The notes under the pieces are model-generated. The model had not been told where the DNA came from, did not search any database, and saw nothing but the letters and a program-made list of their open reading frames with translations. A stretch of DNA of 64,000 nt from Nepenthes gracilis (taxonomy: Eukaryota; Streptophyta; Magnoliopsida; Caryophyllales; Nepenthaceae), in assembly GCA_033239525.1 (NCBI GenBank), contig BSYO01000019.1:5833087-5897086 (forward strand), written 5' to 3'. A program made the position numbers and the translations under genes. Shown here piece after piece: positions 12,704 through 24,745 of this stretch. Within the stretch, counting starts at the first letter, position 1; every line of letters begins with the position of its first letter.

Positions 12704-13230
12704 TTTAGGATAAAATGAAAATAAAATTTATGGGTTATGGGAATAATTATTTTTTACATGGAAGGGATAAAAAATGATTAAAAGTATGTGGTATTTTTTA
12801 TTTTTTAAGTTAGAGAAATAAATATTTTTTTGAGAATAATTTGTGATAAAAAATAATTAAATAAAGAAATAAATATTTTATTAAAAATAATGTAAAAATA
12901 GAATTTTAATTTTTACTAACTAAACATACACTAATCAGAGAAACTGTATCGTCTCAATTGTTATTATCTCCTGCTTGATCCTCACATGGTTTAATTTTTA
13001 TAATTACATCTGGTAGAAGTTTCATTATCTAGGTTGAAAGAGTCGGTAAGATCCTTTTTCCCGTCTTTTAATGTATTGAGCAATTACTAACTTAGATTTT
13101 CACAGAAGAACTATTTAAATCCCTTCACTGATTCATTATGGTGCATATAACCTAGGTTAAAGATTATTTAGACCAAATCTCATTTTCGATCTTTTTCCTT
13201 CTAGGTTTAATTTCGATTTAGGTACATATT
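12269..13230. other. AT-rich spacer between MSH3 and the Tat element, with an (AAT)n microsatellite
   Basis: 3' UTR and downstream DNA of MSH3. An (AAT)n run lies at about 12670-12704. The segment at 12480-12930 (GGCATGTTTGGTTATTGGAATAG ... CTAACTAAACATAC) reads like a MITE, with 'AACCAAACATGCC' complementary in part to its left edge, but the pairing is weak. No gene was seen. Confidence 0.5.
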
Positions 13231-14174
13231 TGATGGGGACGGTGGGAATGGGCCAGTTTAGCATAAAATCCCACAGACTCTGTAATAGCCCTAAAGGCAT
13301 CGGCCCAAGGGCCGGTTAATGTTCCTATTTACCCAAAACAGTGCCCCAATGGGCTAGACGGTCTAAATCGGCCTTGACCCAATTCGATCGGTCCATAGAG
13401 CTTTTTTCGTGTGTTGGAGATTGCTTGCCTTAACCAGCTTGGAATCCAAAATATTACCCTTGATCACGATCTCTTTAGGAATGACAACTCCAACTCAACG
13501 AATCGCTTCTAATGATAACTTCTAATTCAGTGGATTTTACATAATGGCAATTCTAATATCCGCCGTGTCTAACATTTCTTCAAAGAAAGAAGGGATCCTC
13601 TTGATTGATCACTGTTACTCTAATTAGTGCCCACGATTCTCGTGATAGTCTGCCAAATTTGTATGGCCAGTTGGTAGCTAGTCTTGCCACCCAAGCAAGA
13701 TTGAGCTGCCCCAATTGTTATAAAAAACTTTGAAGACAAACTCCAAGGAACACGTTGACATTTCTGCTCAGACTCGCTCGCAAATATCCACATTCATTTC
13801 TATTCCAGAGAGCCCCCCAAGAATTCCTCTAATTCTTGCTCCCTCAATATTGAAGCTACTCCCTACGAGCGCATCACCATGACAAAGCCGCTCCACATTG
13901 AGCACAACCTCCGAGTTAAATTCAAAAACCCACATTCTTGCATTATCATGCATACCCCTCCTTCCTACATTTTTCCTTCTTTTGAGGAAGATTATTGATT
14001 TGAGTATCGGAGAATAAAACGGGAAGCTAGTTCTACAAATTCTCTAACATCTTATTTTTTAGTTATGATATGTAGGACTTAGGCCATAGATGATGAAGAT
14101 CGAACTCGCTTCAATTTGAACAGAAGAAAAAGTGGCACTATAATCCGTCAGTAACTCGAATCAAGGATATATCA
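13231..14174 (+). repeat. 5' LTR of the Tat element
   Basis: Starts TGATGGGGACGG and ends GATATATCA (TG...CA). A TATA-like TTATAAAAAAC at 13720 is conserved in the partner LTR. The copies align across their length but are clearly diverged, so the insertion is old. Confidence 0.85.
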
Positions 14175-14719
14175 TTGGCGTCGTCTATAGGAAGATGAAC
14201 AAAAAGCCTAACTACCATCCACACAGAGACAAGCATGGTTAACACCAAAGCCATACTAGAGCTTTGGCCAAGGACGTCATTCCCCAGGGTAATGACCTCT
14301 CTACGGGTAGCCATGCGGAGGAAGAAGCAATGGGCCTGAAAGACAAGACACCTAGATGTCCTTGTAGCATGAGTGGCTTCAAGAAACAGGGTCCGGTCAT
14401 GTTTGGAGGACCGATTTGGTTGCAAGACACAGGACGAGAGCTCTGAGCGGCAAAATCCTCATTACTCCCGTGACGAGTAGAGGCCCCGACCCCAGGGGGG
14501 CTCTGGCGTCAGCGACCGGCCCGATAGTGGCTGGCCTCGTGCCGCTCACCAAACCAATTATAATTGAGGACCTACTTCAACGCAAAAAGGGTTGTAGTCT
14601 CCCATCGAGTGGAGGAATGAGTGAAAACGATATTGCAACATGTGTTCAAGGAAGACGCTAACGGATGCTCTGTAGATCTAAGGTGATAACCATTCATGTT
14701 GGAGATTCGGATGTAGCCA

Positions 14720-15560
14720 CTCTATCAAAAGTTTAAGATCTTGGCCCCGGAACCTTTGTATCGACCCGATGGACCCCTAAACCACTTCCGTACCCTAACA
14801 GCTTCCGGTGACAGGCCAATATGTACTTGTACCCGACCCTCAAGGGAGACGCTAGCAAATTCAATTCGGATGTTCCGGGAGCTCGCCGATAGCTTCCCGA
14901 CTCGGTTGCCTCTAGTTGGAGGGATGAAAGGTAACCTTGGCGCCTTACCCTTATCAAGTAGGGGACAAACAAAAGTCTGAGGAGCTTCCTGACTCGATTC
15001 ACCGCCAAGGCCCATTGGATACCCTAGGTGACTGACAAGGTGAAGTTGAGTATCTTCATATCAACTTTGGAGTCAAGCGAGTTTTTGAAACATCTGGCTT
15101 ATAAGGACTCTAGACTTTCTGAGAAATCAAAATTATTGCTTGCGCTTACATGGCGGCTGACGAGGTCAAGTGTCCAGAACACAGGGACCACCCCCACTAG
15201 GGGTTGCCAAACGAAAGAAAGAGAAATAGAGACCGCTTCAACTTCTGGGATCTGAGGAAGCAGCCCAGGGTGGAGTTGAGAGCTCGAAGGGGGTTTGGGC
15301 CCTTAAACCTGGCTCATTTGAATGACTTTCCAACCAACATACTCATGAAGATCCGGGAGAAAAAAAATTTAAAATGGCCGAAGTCGGTCAAGAACTTAGA
15401 GGAAGGAGATCAGACAAAATACTGTCATTATCATTGATCTTCGGGTAGAGGCCTACCGGACCTTGCAGAAAGAGATTAAAGAGCTCCTTCGGAGGGAATA
15501 CTCGACCAAATTCCTACAAAACCCGAAGCAAGGGACTGGTGGAGTAGGCGAAGAAAGGAT
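14720..15560 (+). pseudogene. Decayed gag of the Tat element
   Basis: The C-terminal gag block is clear: HLNDFPTNILMKIREKKN followed by KWPKSVKNLEEGDQTKYCHYH (15310-15437), which ends in the C-x2-H knuckle start usual for Tat gag. The start of capsid-like sequence (ILAPEPLYRPDGPLNHF) is at about 14738. Stops break the frame in several places. Confidence 0.72.
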
Positions 15561-15597
15561 GGAGTAGCACCAGCCAATGAACTAAGTTACAATTAGA

Positions 15598-15891
15598 GTG
15601 GTCAATATGCTAGCAACCTGGCCAAACTGCCCCTTGGATCAATTTGGGACTGCCTCAAAGAAACCAAGGGTTGAAGTTAGGAATGATGTCATTAGTTTTA
15701 GTAAAGAATATATGCCACATGTAATGACTCACCACTTTGACCCTCTGGTTGTATCCGTACTTATTTCAAATGATACCATTAATTACCAACTGAAAAGGAT
15801 CTTTATCGATAATAAAAATTCTCGTGATTTACTTTACCTAGATAGCTATTTTAAATTGGAACTGAAAAAGGGTCAATTGAAACCGGCCTAG
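15598..15891 (+). pseudogene. Aspartic protease remnant of the Tat element
   Basis: The segment VISFSKEYMPHVMTHHFDPL, followed by IFIDNKNSRDLLYLDSYFKL, corresponds to the Tat protease. The active-site region, normally I-D-N-G-S-S-A-D, reads IDNKNSRD: the Asp is kept but the Gly is lost. Confidence 0.75.
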
Positions 15892-16194
15892 GGACCCCTC
15901 TACGGATTGGACAACTAACCACGTCAAGAAACCCTTGGAAGTCACCCAGTAACATACCCGGGCGGCATCCTCCATACTAACATTCCGGTGGTTACTCCCG
16001 CCTCGGGTCTACAATACAATCTTTGCCTTATCATGCGGGGCCGTGGCGTCAACCATGCACCTAAAGATGAAGTTTCCTACCACTTATGGCATCAGAGAGA
16101 TACTTGGTGACCAAGTGACTGGCCGGACATGCTACCTATCCCGGGTAACCCAAGCCACTCCGAACCAATAGATAGATGACACAGAACACGATTT

Positions 16195-18512
16195 TGTATG
16201 TGGATATTGTCCACTTTGGGTCAAGCCTACACGGTTTTGTTCCTGACAGGTCTACGACCCCCAAAACACGTCCACAAGGGAGAGGTATCCATGTCCTTAT
16301 AAGGCATGCTTTATTCCCATTCTCATCCGATGTAGGACATCACAGTCCACCCCCTTGGGAGCCCCCGTCTCCAATCGGCATATTGTGAGATTTATAACGT
16401 CCTCGGTACTCGCATGTAGATATTGTCCGCTTTGGCAGCCACATAGGCTCCGCACGGATTTGCTCTTGGTGAACGGCCTCTACTGCCCCCAAAACGTGCC
16501 CACAAAGGAGAGGTATCCACGCCTTTATAAAGCACACTTCGTTTCCCTCCCCATCCGATATGACGTCCTTATTTGTGATGTCCCCGGGCACCCGCTTGTG
16601 AATATTATCCGCTTTGCCACACAGGTGCACGATTTTGTTCCAAGCAGACGGCCTCCACCGCCCCCAAAACGCGTCCACCAGAGAAAACACAGTCTCTCAA
16701 CCATCATAGTCTGCAGCAGCCACACAGGCTTATAACATGGTGGATATTATGCCTCCTAACCACAGAGGTCGTAGGGTTTTGTCCTGGCGACCCCCCACAA
16801 GTCCCAAGATGCATCCACAAGGGAGAGGTATCTATACTCTTATAAGGAACGTTTCATTGCCCGGGGACGTCACAAATGGTATCAATGATGGGACCTGGTT
16901 CGGTGTGCCAGTGTGGACGCTGGGCTCCCAAAGGGGGTGGATTGTGATGTCCCACATCGGATGGGGAGGGGAACGAAACTTGCCTTATAAGGGCGTGGAT
17001 ATCTCTCCCTTGTGGACTCGTCTTGGTGACTTGTGCCTTGTGTGGTTGGGATGGACAATATCCACCACAAAACCATTTGCGGATTTTGATGGTTGTGGAG
17101 TGGACAATATCCACCTTTGTGTGGCGGGCCAAATATTCATAAAGCGGGTGCCGGGGCGTCATAAATTTTGTGCGTGTGGTTCCCATTTTTGTCACACAGC
17201 GCATGGTTTTATTCTGCGAGGCGATCCAAAATGTGAGGGAGAGGTATCCATGTCCTTATAAGGCATACTTTGTTCCCCTCCCTATTCGATGTGGGACATC
17301 ACAATCCACCCCCTTGGGAGACCAGCGTTCGCGTTGGCACACCGAATCGGGTCTCGTCTCTGATACCATTTGTAACGTCCCCATTAACCCGCTTGTGAAT
17401 ATTATCCGCTTTGCTACATAGGCGCACGGTTTTGTCCATGGCAAACGGCCTCCACCGCCCCTAAAACATGTCCACAAGGGAGAGGTATCTACGTCCTTAT
17501 AAGGCATGCTTCGTTCCCCTCCCTATCAGATGTGTAACTTCCCCAAGCACTCTTTTGTGAATATTATCCGCTTTGCCACACAGGTATACGATTTTGTTCC
17601 TAACAGACGGCATCCACCGCCCCAAAACGATGGTATCCACGCCCTTATAAGACGTTTTTGTCCCCCCTTTGAGACTGGAAGCCCGCGTTTTGGGGGCTTG
17701 TAACATCCTCGGACACCCGCTTGTGAATATTATTCGCTATACCACACAAGCACATGATTTTGTTCTTGGTAGACAGCCTCTACAACCCTCAAAATGTGTC
17801 CACAAGGGAGAGATATCTACGCCATTATAAGGCACGCTTTGTTCCCTCTCCAATCCGATGTGGGAGTATCCACCACGCTATGTGCCTGTGTGGCTGCTGC
17901 GGACTCTGATGGTTGAGAGACTGTATGTTTCTTTGGTGGATGCGTTTTGGAGGCTGTGGAGGCCGTCTGCCAGGAACAAAACCATGCACCTGTGTGGCAA
18001 AGTGGATAATATTCACAAGCGGGTACCCAGGGACTTTACAAATGGTATCAGAGACGGGGGTCGGTTCGGTGTACTAGCAAGGACGTTGGGCTCCCAAGGG
18101 AGTGGACTGTGATGTCTCACATCGGACGGGGAGGGAAACGAAGCGTGTCTTATAAGGGCGTGGATACCTCTCTCTTGTGGACACGTCTTGGGACTTGTGG
18201 GGGAGAGATGCTGTGTGGTGGGAGGGACAATATCCAAGTGTGGCCTTGTGGACACTGTGTGTTTCCGGTGGGACGCAGCGTCTTGAGACTTGTGGGGTCA
18301 CTGAGAACAAAACCCCCTAATGTGGCAGGGAGGGACAATATCTACCACATTGTGTGCCTGTGTGGCTGCTGCTAACTTTGATGGTTGAGAGACCACGTGT
18401 TTCTTTGATGGACGCATTTTGGGGACGGTGGAGGTTGTCTGCTAGGAACAAAACCGTGCGCCTGTGTGGCAGAGCGGACAATATTCACAAGCGGATACCC
18501 GGGGACGTTACA
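16195..18512. mobile_element. Array of TRIM elements in mixed orientation, nested in the Tat element
   Basis: The array is built from about nine full or partial copies of one LTR of roughly 160-240 bp (TGTGATGTCCCACATCGG ... GGGGACGTTACA). They are joined by short internal segments carrying an initiator-tRNA-Met primer site (TGGTATCAGAG) and a polypurine stretch (CCCAAGGGGGTGGAT). Primer sites: + at 16877 (degenerate), - at 17357-17369, + at 18043-18055. LTR starts: - near 16397, 16581, 17371, 17533 and 17700; + at 16943 and 18108. The left part reads minus, 16860-17165 plus, 17166-17866 minus and 17867-18512 plus. It holds no ORF of its own; open frames here are chance. It separates the Tat protease from RT, so it arrived later. 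Confidence 0.85.
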
Positions 18513-18759
18513 ACTTCGACCATAAAGATGAAGCAACTCTGCAACAGGTCCAATTAGGCAAGACGATCGACCACGTTCCTCTGGACCCCAACGATCCGGA
18601 GAGATGCGTGCAGAAAGGGGCTCACTTGTCGGATCACTGCAGGACCAACAAATCACCTTCTTATAGAAGAACTCTGATATCTTCGTATGGACCATTGCCG
18701 ACATGCTCGGGATACCGACAGAAGTGATGGTCCACAAGTTGGATCTCGACCCAAAATCA

Positions 18760-20010
18760 TAGGTCCGTCAGATAGAAGCGAAGAAATCACTTAGTCGAAA
18801 AGCTCATTACAGTCTGGGAGGAGGTAAAGAAACTACTCGACATCGAATTCATTAGGAAAGTCGAATATTCAAATTGACCCACCATTGTGGTCTTTATTAA
18901 TAAAAGTAAGTGAATGTGTGTTAATTTTACTAATATGAACAAGGTGTACCCAAAGGATAATTTTTTGTTGCCCAAGATTGACCTACTGGTCAACACCACC
19001 TATGGGCACAAGCTGTTCAATTTCATGGACGTATATTCAAGTTACAACCAGATCCAAATGAGTCATGAGGACGAGGAGCATACTTCTTTCATGATAGATT
19101 AAGGGACGTACTATTATAAGGTTATACCATTTAGGCCGGAGAATCCGGGTATCACGTACCACTAGCTCGTGAATAAAATATTCAAAACCCAGATTGATTG
19201 GAATATGGAGGTCTACGCGAATGACATGCTCGTCTAAAGTAAAACAACTAACAACCATATCTATGACCTCAGTGAGGCTTTTGGGATGCTCCGGCCCACC
19301 GGTTGAAGTTGAACTCGATAAAATGAGTCTTTGGAGTATCATCAGGGAAATTTCTGAGTTTCATTGTTTCCCATTGGGAGATCAAGGCCAACCCTAAAAA
19401 GACAAAGGTGATTATGGATATGAGCCTTCCGTGGACTTTGAAGGGTGTCTAGAGGTTGACTAGGAAGCTTGCGGCACTTTCCCGCTTCCTGGCAAAATTC
19501 GGGGATAAATACTTTCCCTTTTTCAAAACCTTGAGAGGGATAAAGGTGAACGGCTTTCAATGAACGGCCGATTGTCAGGCCGCCTTTGAGGAACTAAAGG
19601 AGTACCTAACCAGCCCTCCTCTCGCTGATGTCACCAAAAGAGGGCGAATAGTGGTACTTCTACTTTGTAGTCTTAGAGGTAGCACTGAGCTCGGTTTTAA
19701 TCCAGCAGCAATTTGATACATAGTGGCTGATCTATTACGTCAATAAGACTTTGATGGGCCTCGAGAATCGCTACACGAACGCTGAGAGGATAGCACCGGA
19801 ACTCATCTATTCGACCAAGAAATGGCGGCCCTACTTCCAGGCACATAAAATAGTCATTATGACCAATCGACCCTTGAAGAAAATCCTGCAAAAGCCTGAT
19901 GTGTCAGGACAACTAGTCAAATGGGCCATCAAATTGGGTGAGTTTGACATGAAGTTCAAGTCGAGGCTGGCCGTGAAAGGGCAGGCCTTGGTGGACTTTA
20001 TCGTCAAAAC
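18760..20010 (+). pseudogene. Reverse transcriptase and RNase H remnant of the Tat element
   Basis: RT motifs include NFMDVYSSYNQIQM at about 19020 and VYANDMLV at 19211. The second motif is the YxDD site with its first Asp changed to Asn and a stop two codons later. The RNase H/connection part has ENRYTNAERIAPELIYSTKK and RPLKKILQKPDVSGQLVKWA (19755-19925). The frame is broken by several stops. Confidence 0.82.
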
Positions 20011-20059
20011 CATGACCCTGGTTCTGAACATCGATCACCCCGATGAAGTCGACAGTCAG

Positions 20060-20431
20060 TTGGAGGTACACAATTGGACCCTCTACATGGACGGGTCCAC
20101 CACACACACAAAAAGTGGAGCCGAAGTGGCCCTGATGGCCCTCGATGGGTTGGAGATGAAATACTCGTTGAAGTTTGGATTTTCAACTACCAACAATGTT
20201 ATCGAGTATGATACCCTGCTCGCTAGGCTACGACTTGCAAAAGAATGTTCCACAAGGTATATGACCATCTATAGCGATTCAGAACTAATCGTCAATCAAG
20301 TCCACAAAAGCTTCGAGGTGATGAGCCATTTGTTCGCAAAATACCTTGTTAGAGTGAGAAGTATGACTCAGAAGTTTGACAAGGTTGAGATGGTGCACCT
20401 CCTAAAGGCGGACAGTTGGAAGGTTGACTAG
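20060..20431 (+). pseudogene. Second (archaeal-type) RNase H remnant of the Tat element
   Basis: WTLYMDGSTTHTKSGAEVAL, then FGFSTTNNVIEYDTLLARL and IYSDSELIVNQVH: the D-E-D catalytic pattern of the archaeal-type RNase H placed between RNase H and integrase in Tat retrotransposons. It is the best preserved domain here and continues in one frame with the preceding RNase H from 19751. Confidence 0.85.
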
Positions 20432-20649
20432 CTTATGAGTGTCGTCGTGACCAAATGCCCCGAGCAATACTTAAGAGACATGTAAAAGGTCCTGACCTCC
20501 CCAACATAGAAGAATCTGAGTAAGGAAGGTTACAAGTCTCTGATAGCGAAAACTAGATATTGCCCTACTAGAGATATATCACGGATGGCACTCTGTCGAG
20601 AGAATTCGGATGATGCTAAACGCATAAAGAAGACAATTAGCTAGTACAC

Positions 20650-21570
20650 CATCATGGACAGGAGGTTGTACTACCGAGGGTATGGCAACCCATACTTACG
20701 ATGCCTCATACTGGAGGAAGCCAACTACGCGTTAAGCGAGTGCTCCTCGATATCTGTGGATCTATGTCGAGGGAAAGAACTTTATTTTCAAGATAATGCG
20801 CCAATGCTACTATTGGCCGACGATGACAAAAGACCCCATGGACTTTGTAAAGAAGTGTGAGAGCTACTAGATCCATGGTAACCTATCCCATCAACCACCC
20901 ATGGAGCTGAGGATCATTCAGGCCCCTTGGCCATTTGCATAATGGGGTTCAATATACTCAACCTTTTCCCCAATGCATCTAGGTAAAGAAAGTTCATCAT
21001 AGTTGGCATCGACTATTTTACAAAATGGCTCGAAGCCTACCCCTTGGCTCGAATTACTGAGAAAAATATCACAGAGTTTGTTCTGTAAAACATTATTTGT
21101 AGATCCGAGATTCCTAAGGTCATCGTTATTGACAATATCCAATTCATCGGAAAGCTCTTCACCAAATATTGCACGGGCTTAGGCATTTGGTTAGTCCACA
21201 CCTTAGTCACCTACCTACAAGTGAATAGGCAGGTGGAGATTACCAATCAAACCCAGTTGCATGGGTTGAAGACTAAACTAGAAGACATTGGGGGCTCTTG
21301 GGCAAATGAGCTATCTTCCGTATTATGGTCATATTGGATGACATCGAAGGAGCCGACAAGTGAGATTCCTATTAGTCTGTGCTACAAAATCGAGACCGTC
21401 ATCTTGGTCGAGATCGGACTTTCCAGCCTTTGGGTTGAGGTATTCATCCCACTCAACAACCCCTAATGACTTAGAGAGCATCTCGACCTATTCGAGAAGG
21501 CACGGGACGTGGTCAAGATGCACACAGCCGCCTATCAATAGCGGGTCGCCCAATACTTCAATAAAAGGGT
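20650..21570 (+). pseudogene. Integrase remnant of the Tat element
   Basis: An RRLYYRGYGNPYLRCL start is followed by a degraded zinc-binding region. The catalytic core follows in pieces: GIDYFTKWLEAYPLARITEK near 21005, VIVIDNIQFIG near 21120, and VNRQVEITNQTQLHGLKTKL at 21219-21280. At least four stops or frame changes interrupt it. Confidence 0.78.
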
Positions 21571-22116
21571 GAAGACTTGCTAATTCGAGATAGGGCACCT
21601 GGTTCTATGAAGCATAGAGGTGATGGGTAAGAATGCTAGCAGGAGCAAATTCTCCTCGAATTGGGAAGGCCCGTTCTTTATCTCGGCCATCCTGTTGAAT
21701 GGATGAATCTCGATCAAGCCGCCCACATGCGGTCGAATTCAAATCTTGATCAAGCACCGAGTGGCTCACACGTGGTCAAATATCAAAGCCTCAGGGGGCT
21801 TTTTAGCACACGTGCGGTGACTCCCTAGTAGGGACAAGCACCGTTAGTAGACGATGGTCAACGAGTTAGGATCCGATGTGTAAAAATGACATCCCATAGA
21901 GTGACGACCTCAAGTGATAGCATGTGGATGACGACCATAACTTTGCTAAAGCCTGGCCATATAATGCTTAGTCGGCAAATAGTGGTATATAAACAAAACT
22001 GTACAAAGATATAAAGACTATGATAATGATTGGGAACATTTTCTTTTATTCATTGAAAAATTATACTATATAGGTGTGCTGGTGTTATGTACATATATAA
22101 AAAAAGAATGAAAATG

Positions 22117-24071
22117 CTACCCAAGGCTAGGGAGGCTGGCAAGAGGATGTGAAGAGGGCACCTCCCTGTCCAAAAAATCGGTTAGATCGAATCGATGTTG
22201 GGCACCCCTGTTCCTTTGGTCAAAAAAGCCAACGGGAAAGGCAGGATCGACGAGGAAAGCGCTCCACCCGCACAGGTGAATGACATCCAAAATTTTCGCG
22301 TTCAAAGCCTGGCCCACCTCCTTCAGGCTGAATAGGGATATTAGCTCAGCTCCCAATTTAACATTCATACTCTGGAGGTTCGCGAGGTGCTGCTCAATAG
22401 TCTACGAAGCATCCCTGAACTTTGCAGCGCCCCATGACCTCGAATAGTTGGAGCTTAAGATTGGAGACCCGATCCTGGCATTGTTGAGCCTTGAAGATGG
22501 CGGCATCCACCCGGCTTTGCATCTTCTCCACCACCTCGGGTCAACCCTTGTCTGGGTCAAGTGATGAACCTCCTCTTCCAGTAGGTGGATCCTGGATGAC
22601 CATTGGTACAAATATGTCTATAAAACTTGTATTATTTTGTCGTTCTACAAACATAGTAAGAGAAAGAGGTAAAGCCTAGCCATTCAAATAAAGTGAAAAG
22701 CTCTTAGACACTTGCTTGGATGAAAGGTAGTACAACAGCAGCTGTGCTGAGGGGCACCCTGGATGAAGATGCTTGAGTGGATGCTCGCTTCATCCAGAGT
22801 CGATCCTACGCATAAGCCTCAAGTCGAGATGAATCCGTTGTTGCCGCCTCCTCAATATTGCCCCTCGGTTGGCCCTCCACTGGGTGGGCCACACAGGGAC
22901 TGTCTCCGACTAACCTGCATGAAAAGTCGAACACCGTCTACTCTGACAAAGAAGAAATAATCGGAGGGATATTCGGCTAGACCTCCTGACAGATTGCCTG
23001 TTGGGCCTCCTGATGGACTGTCTATCAGGCCTCCTGTTGGGCCGAGTCGGTGTGCAAGTTGGCCTAGTCGGCCCCCCACTTGAGCAAGGGGCCCATCGGT
23101 CGCAGTTGCTCCAACACAACCTCAGTGGTGCCAACATCTGAGGGTGCGGTGAGGACCGGTCACCTAGACGACTCGCCCGGGCCTGCATCTGTTCCACCAT
23201 CGGTAGGCCTTGGGTGGCAGAAGATGAAAAAGTGCCTGGAGATGATGCAGTCCATCATTGAGACGGACTCTCAGACGGATCCGTGATATACAGGGTCCCA
23301 ACCTTCCTCTTGGGTTAAGCAAGCGAAGGAGCGTTAGATCCCATACCCTCCAAGGGAAGACCCCACAAGACTAGTGAAAGTGGCTCAACGGACAGGAGAT
23401 AGTCCTTCTTCAAGTCACCCGTACTCACTCGAACCAATTCCATCAGCAATTTGACAAACTCCACCTCCTCTTGTGAGGTCTTACTGGTAAAGGCCGCCAG
23501 CACGTTTCTTCATTCATTGGAGAGGGCCTAAGTGGAAGTGACCTTGAAAAAGAAGAATCCGTCCTTCCAATTCTTGACAGATTGGGGATCACCCCGCTTA
23601 TGTGTAGATCCCAAGAAGACAGTGAGATCTAATCTCTGTTTTGGGAAAATTGGAAGATAACCTTCACGGCCATCACATTTTATGCCCTCCCCTTGTGACG
23701 AAGGAATATACAAAGGGAGTATAGATACCTGATGGCATTCACATGGAATCTTGTGATCGGGACTCTCAGGGCTACTAGGATCTTGTGTAACTCCCCTCAG
23801 AGGGGGAAGCAAAGGCCGCTCTATAGGTGTGCCTCATAAATGGTGTTGGGCCCATCCGGAGGAGAACATGCCCCATCGTACTCTTCTAGTACCGCAAACA
23901 AAATCGCAGATGGAATGTCATACTACAGATATAGTGCCTCGATGTAGGTGGTGGTAAGAACGAAGTGAATCGAATCAACTCTATGGGAGCCATGGGGACA
24001 AGGAGGTAGTAGATACGAAAAAACGAAAGGACAAATGACTTGAGAAGAAGTATAGTGGGAGAAAAAGGCAA
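22117..24071 (-). pseudogene. Antisense ORF remnant in the 3' region of the Tat element
   Basis: Several minus-strand open segments run in series downstream of integrase: SAILFAVLEEYDG near 23900, 23812-23528 ending NWKDGFFFFKVTST, 23503-23315 (KTSQEEVEFVKLLMELVRVS), and 22368-22117. The W-K-D-x-F-F-F and following pattern resembles the antisense gene known between pol and the 3' LTR in some Tat elements such as maize Grande. No function is known for that protein. Stops show it is dead here. Confidence 0.55.
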
Positions 24072-24339
24072 AGCGTCACTGTAAATAGGTGGTTGTTCGA
24101 AGCTAGAAACCGCACCTCAAAAAGGCGCACACATAACGACCTGACACGTGTCAGTGCTGGAGGACATAAAGGCACGTCAATCGTCCGGTGCCATTATTGA
24201 GAACTTGTTGTCCTGTAAGTGGTGGATACATGGCAAGATGGGAAGAGGTCAGAAGTCAGAGTGACGCAACCTCCCAGGCCACTGCACTCCACTTCTTGAG
24301 GACATCAATTTGGCAGCGAGCAAATATAACGAACTTAGA

Positions 24340-24745
24340 ACCAGACTAGCAGACCAATGATCCACTCCAGAATCCTGCCGATTTGACCGATCGGCAATCT
24401 AGCACGACTTCGGCCTTCCTGACTGATTAGCGACCCAATCCAACTTTGAGCCAGTTTGACCGGTCAACGATCCAGTCTGACTTCCAGGCCGCTTGACTGG
24501 TCAACAATCCAAATCGGTATACGACTTGCGTGATTAATCATCATCCCAATCTGGCATCCAGCCGATTTGACTAGTTAATAACCTAGTTCGGCGTTTGGTT
24601 TGCCCGATTGGTCAGTAATCCAATCCTACTTTAGGACTAACTAGCAGCATTCTAGCTCCAGACTAGACTGGCATGCCCTCAACCTAGTTCGGCTTCTAGC
24701 CGTACTGACGAATGTGTAATCCAGTCCGGCGTCAAAAAAAAAGGA
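24340..24745 (+). repeat. Tandem repeat, period about 37 bp, in the Tat 3' region
   Basis: About nine diverged units of the form GCCNNTTTGACCGGTCAACGATCCANTCTGNCTTCCA, for example at 24452, 24489, 24562 and 24599. The recurring words are TTTGACC/TTGACTGGTCAA and CAATCC. Below it, 24950-25260 holds two diverged units of a longer repeat (ACGAAGA.AGCTGCTGTCCAAG and AGCCTCACC). Confidence 0.65.

Noticed and set aside
16176..18737. Many open frames on both strands (60-174 codons) across the TRIM array
   Set aside because: The same peptides recur wherever the TRIM LTR recurs, on either strand, and they cross primer sites and LTR ends. They come from the GC-rich repeat, not from genes.
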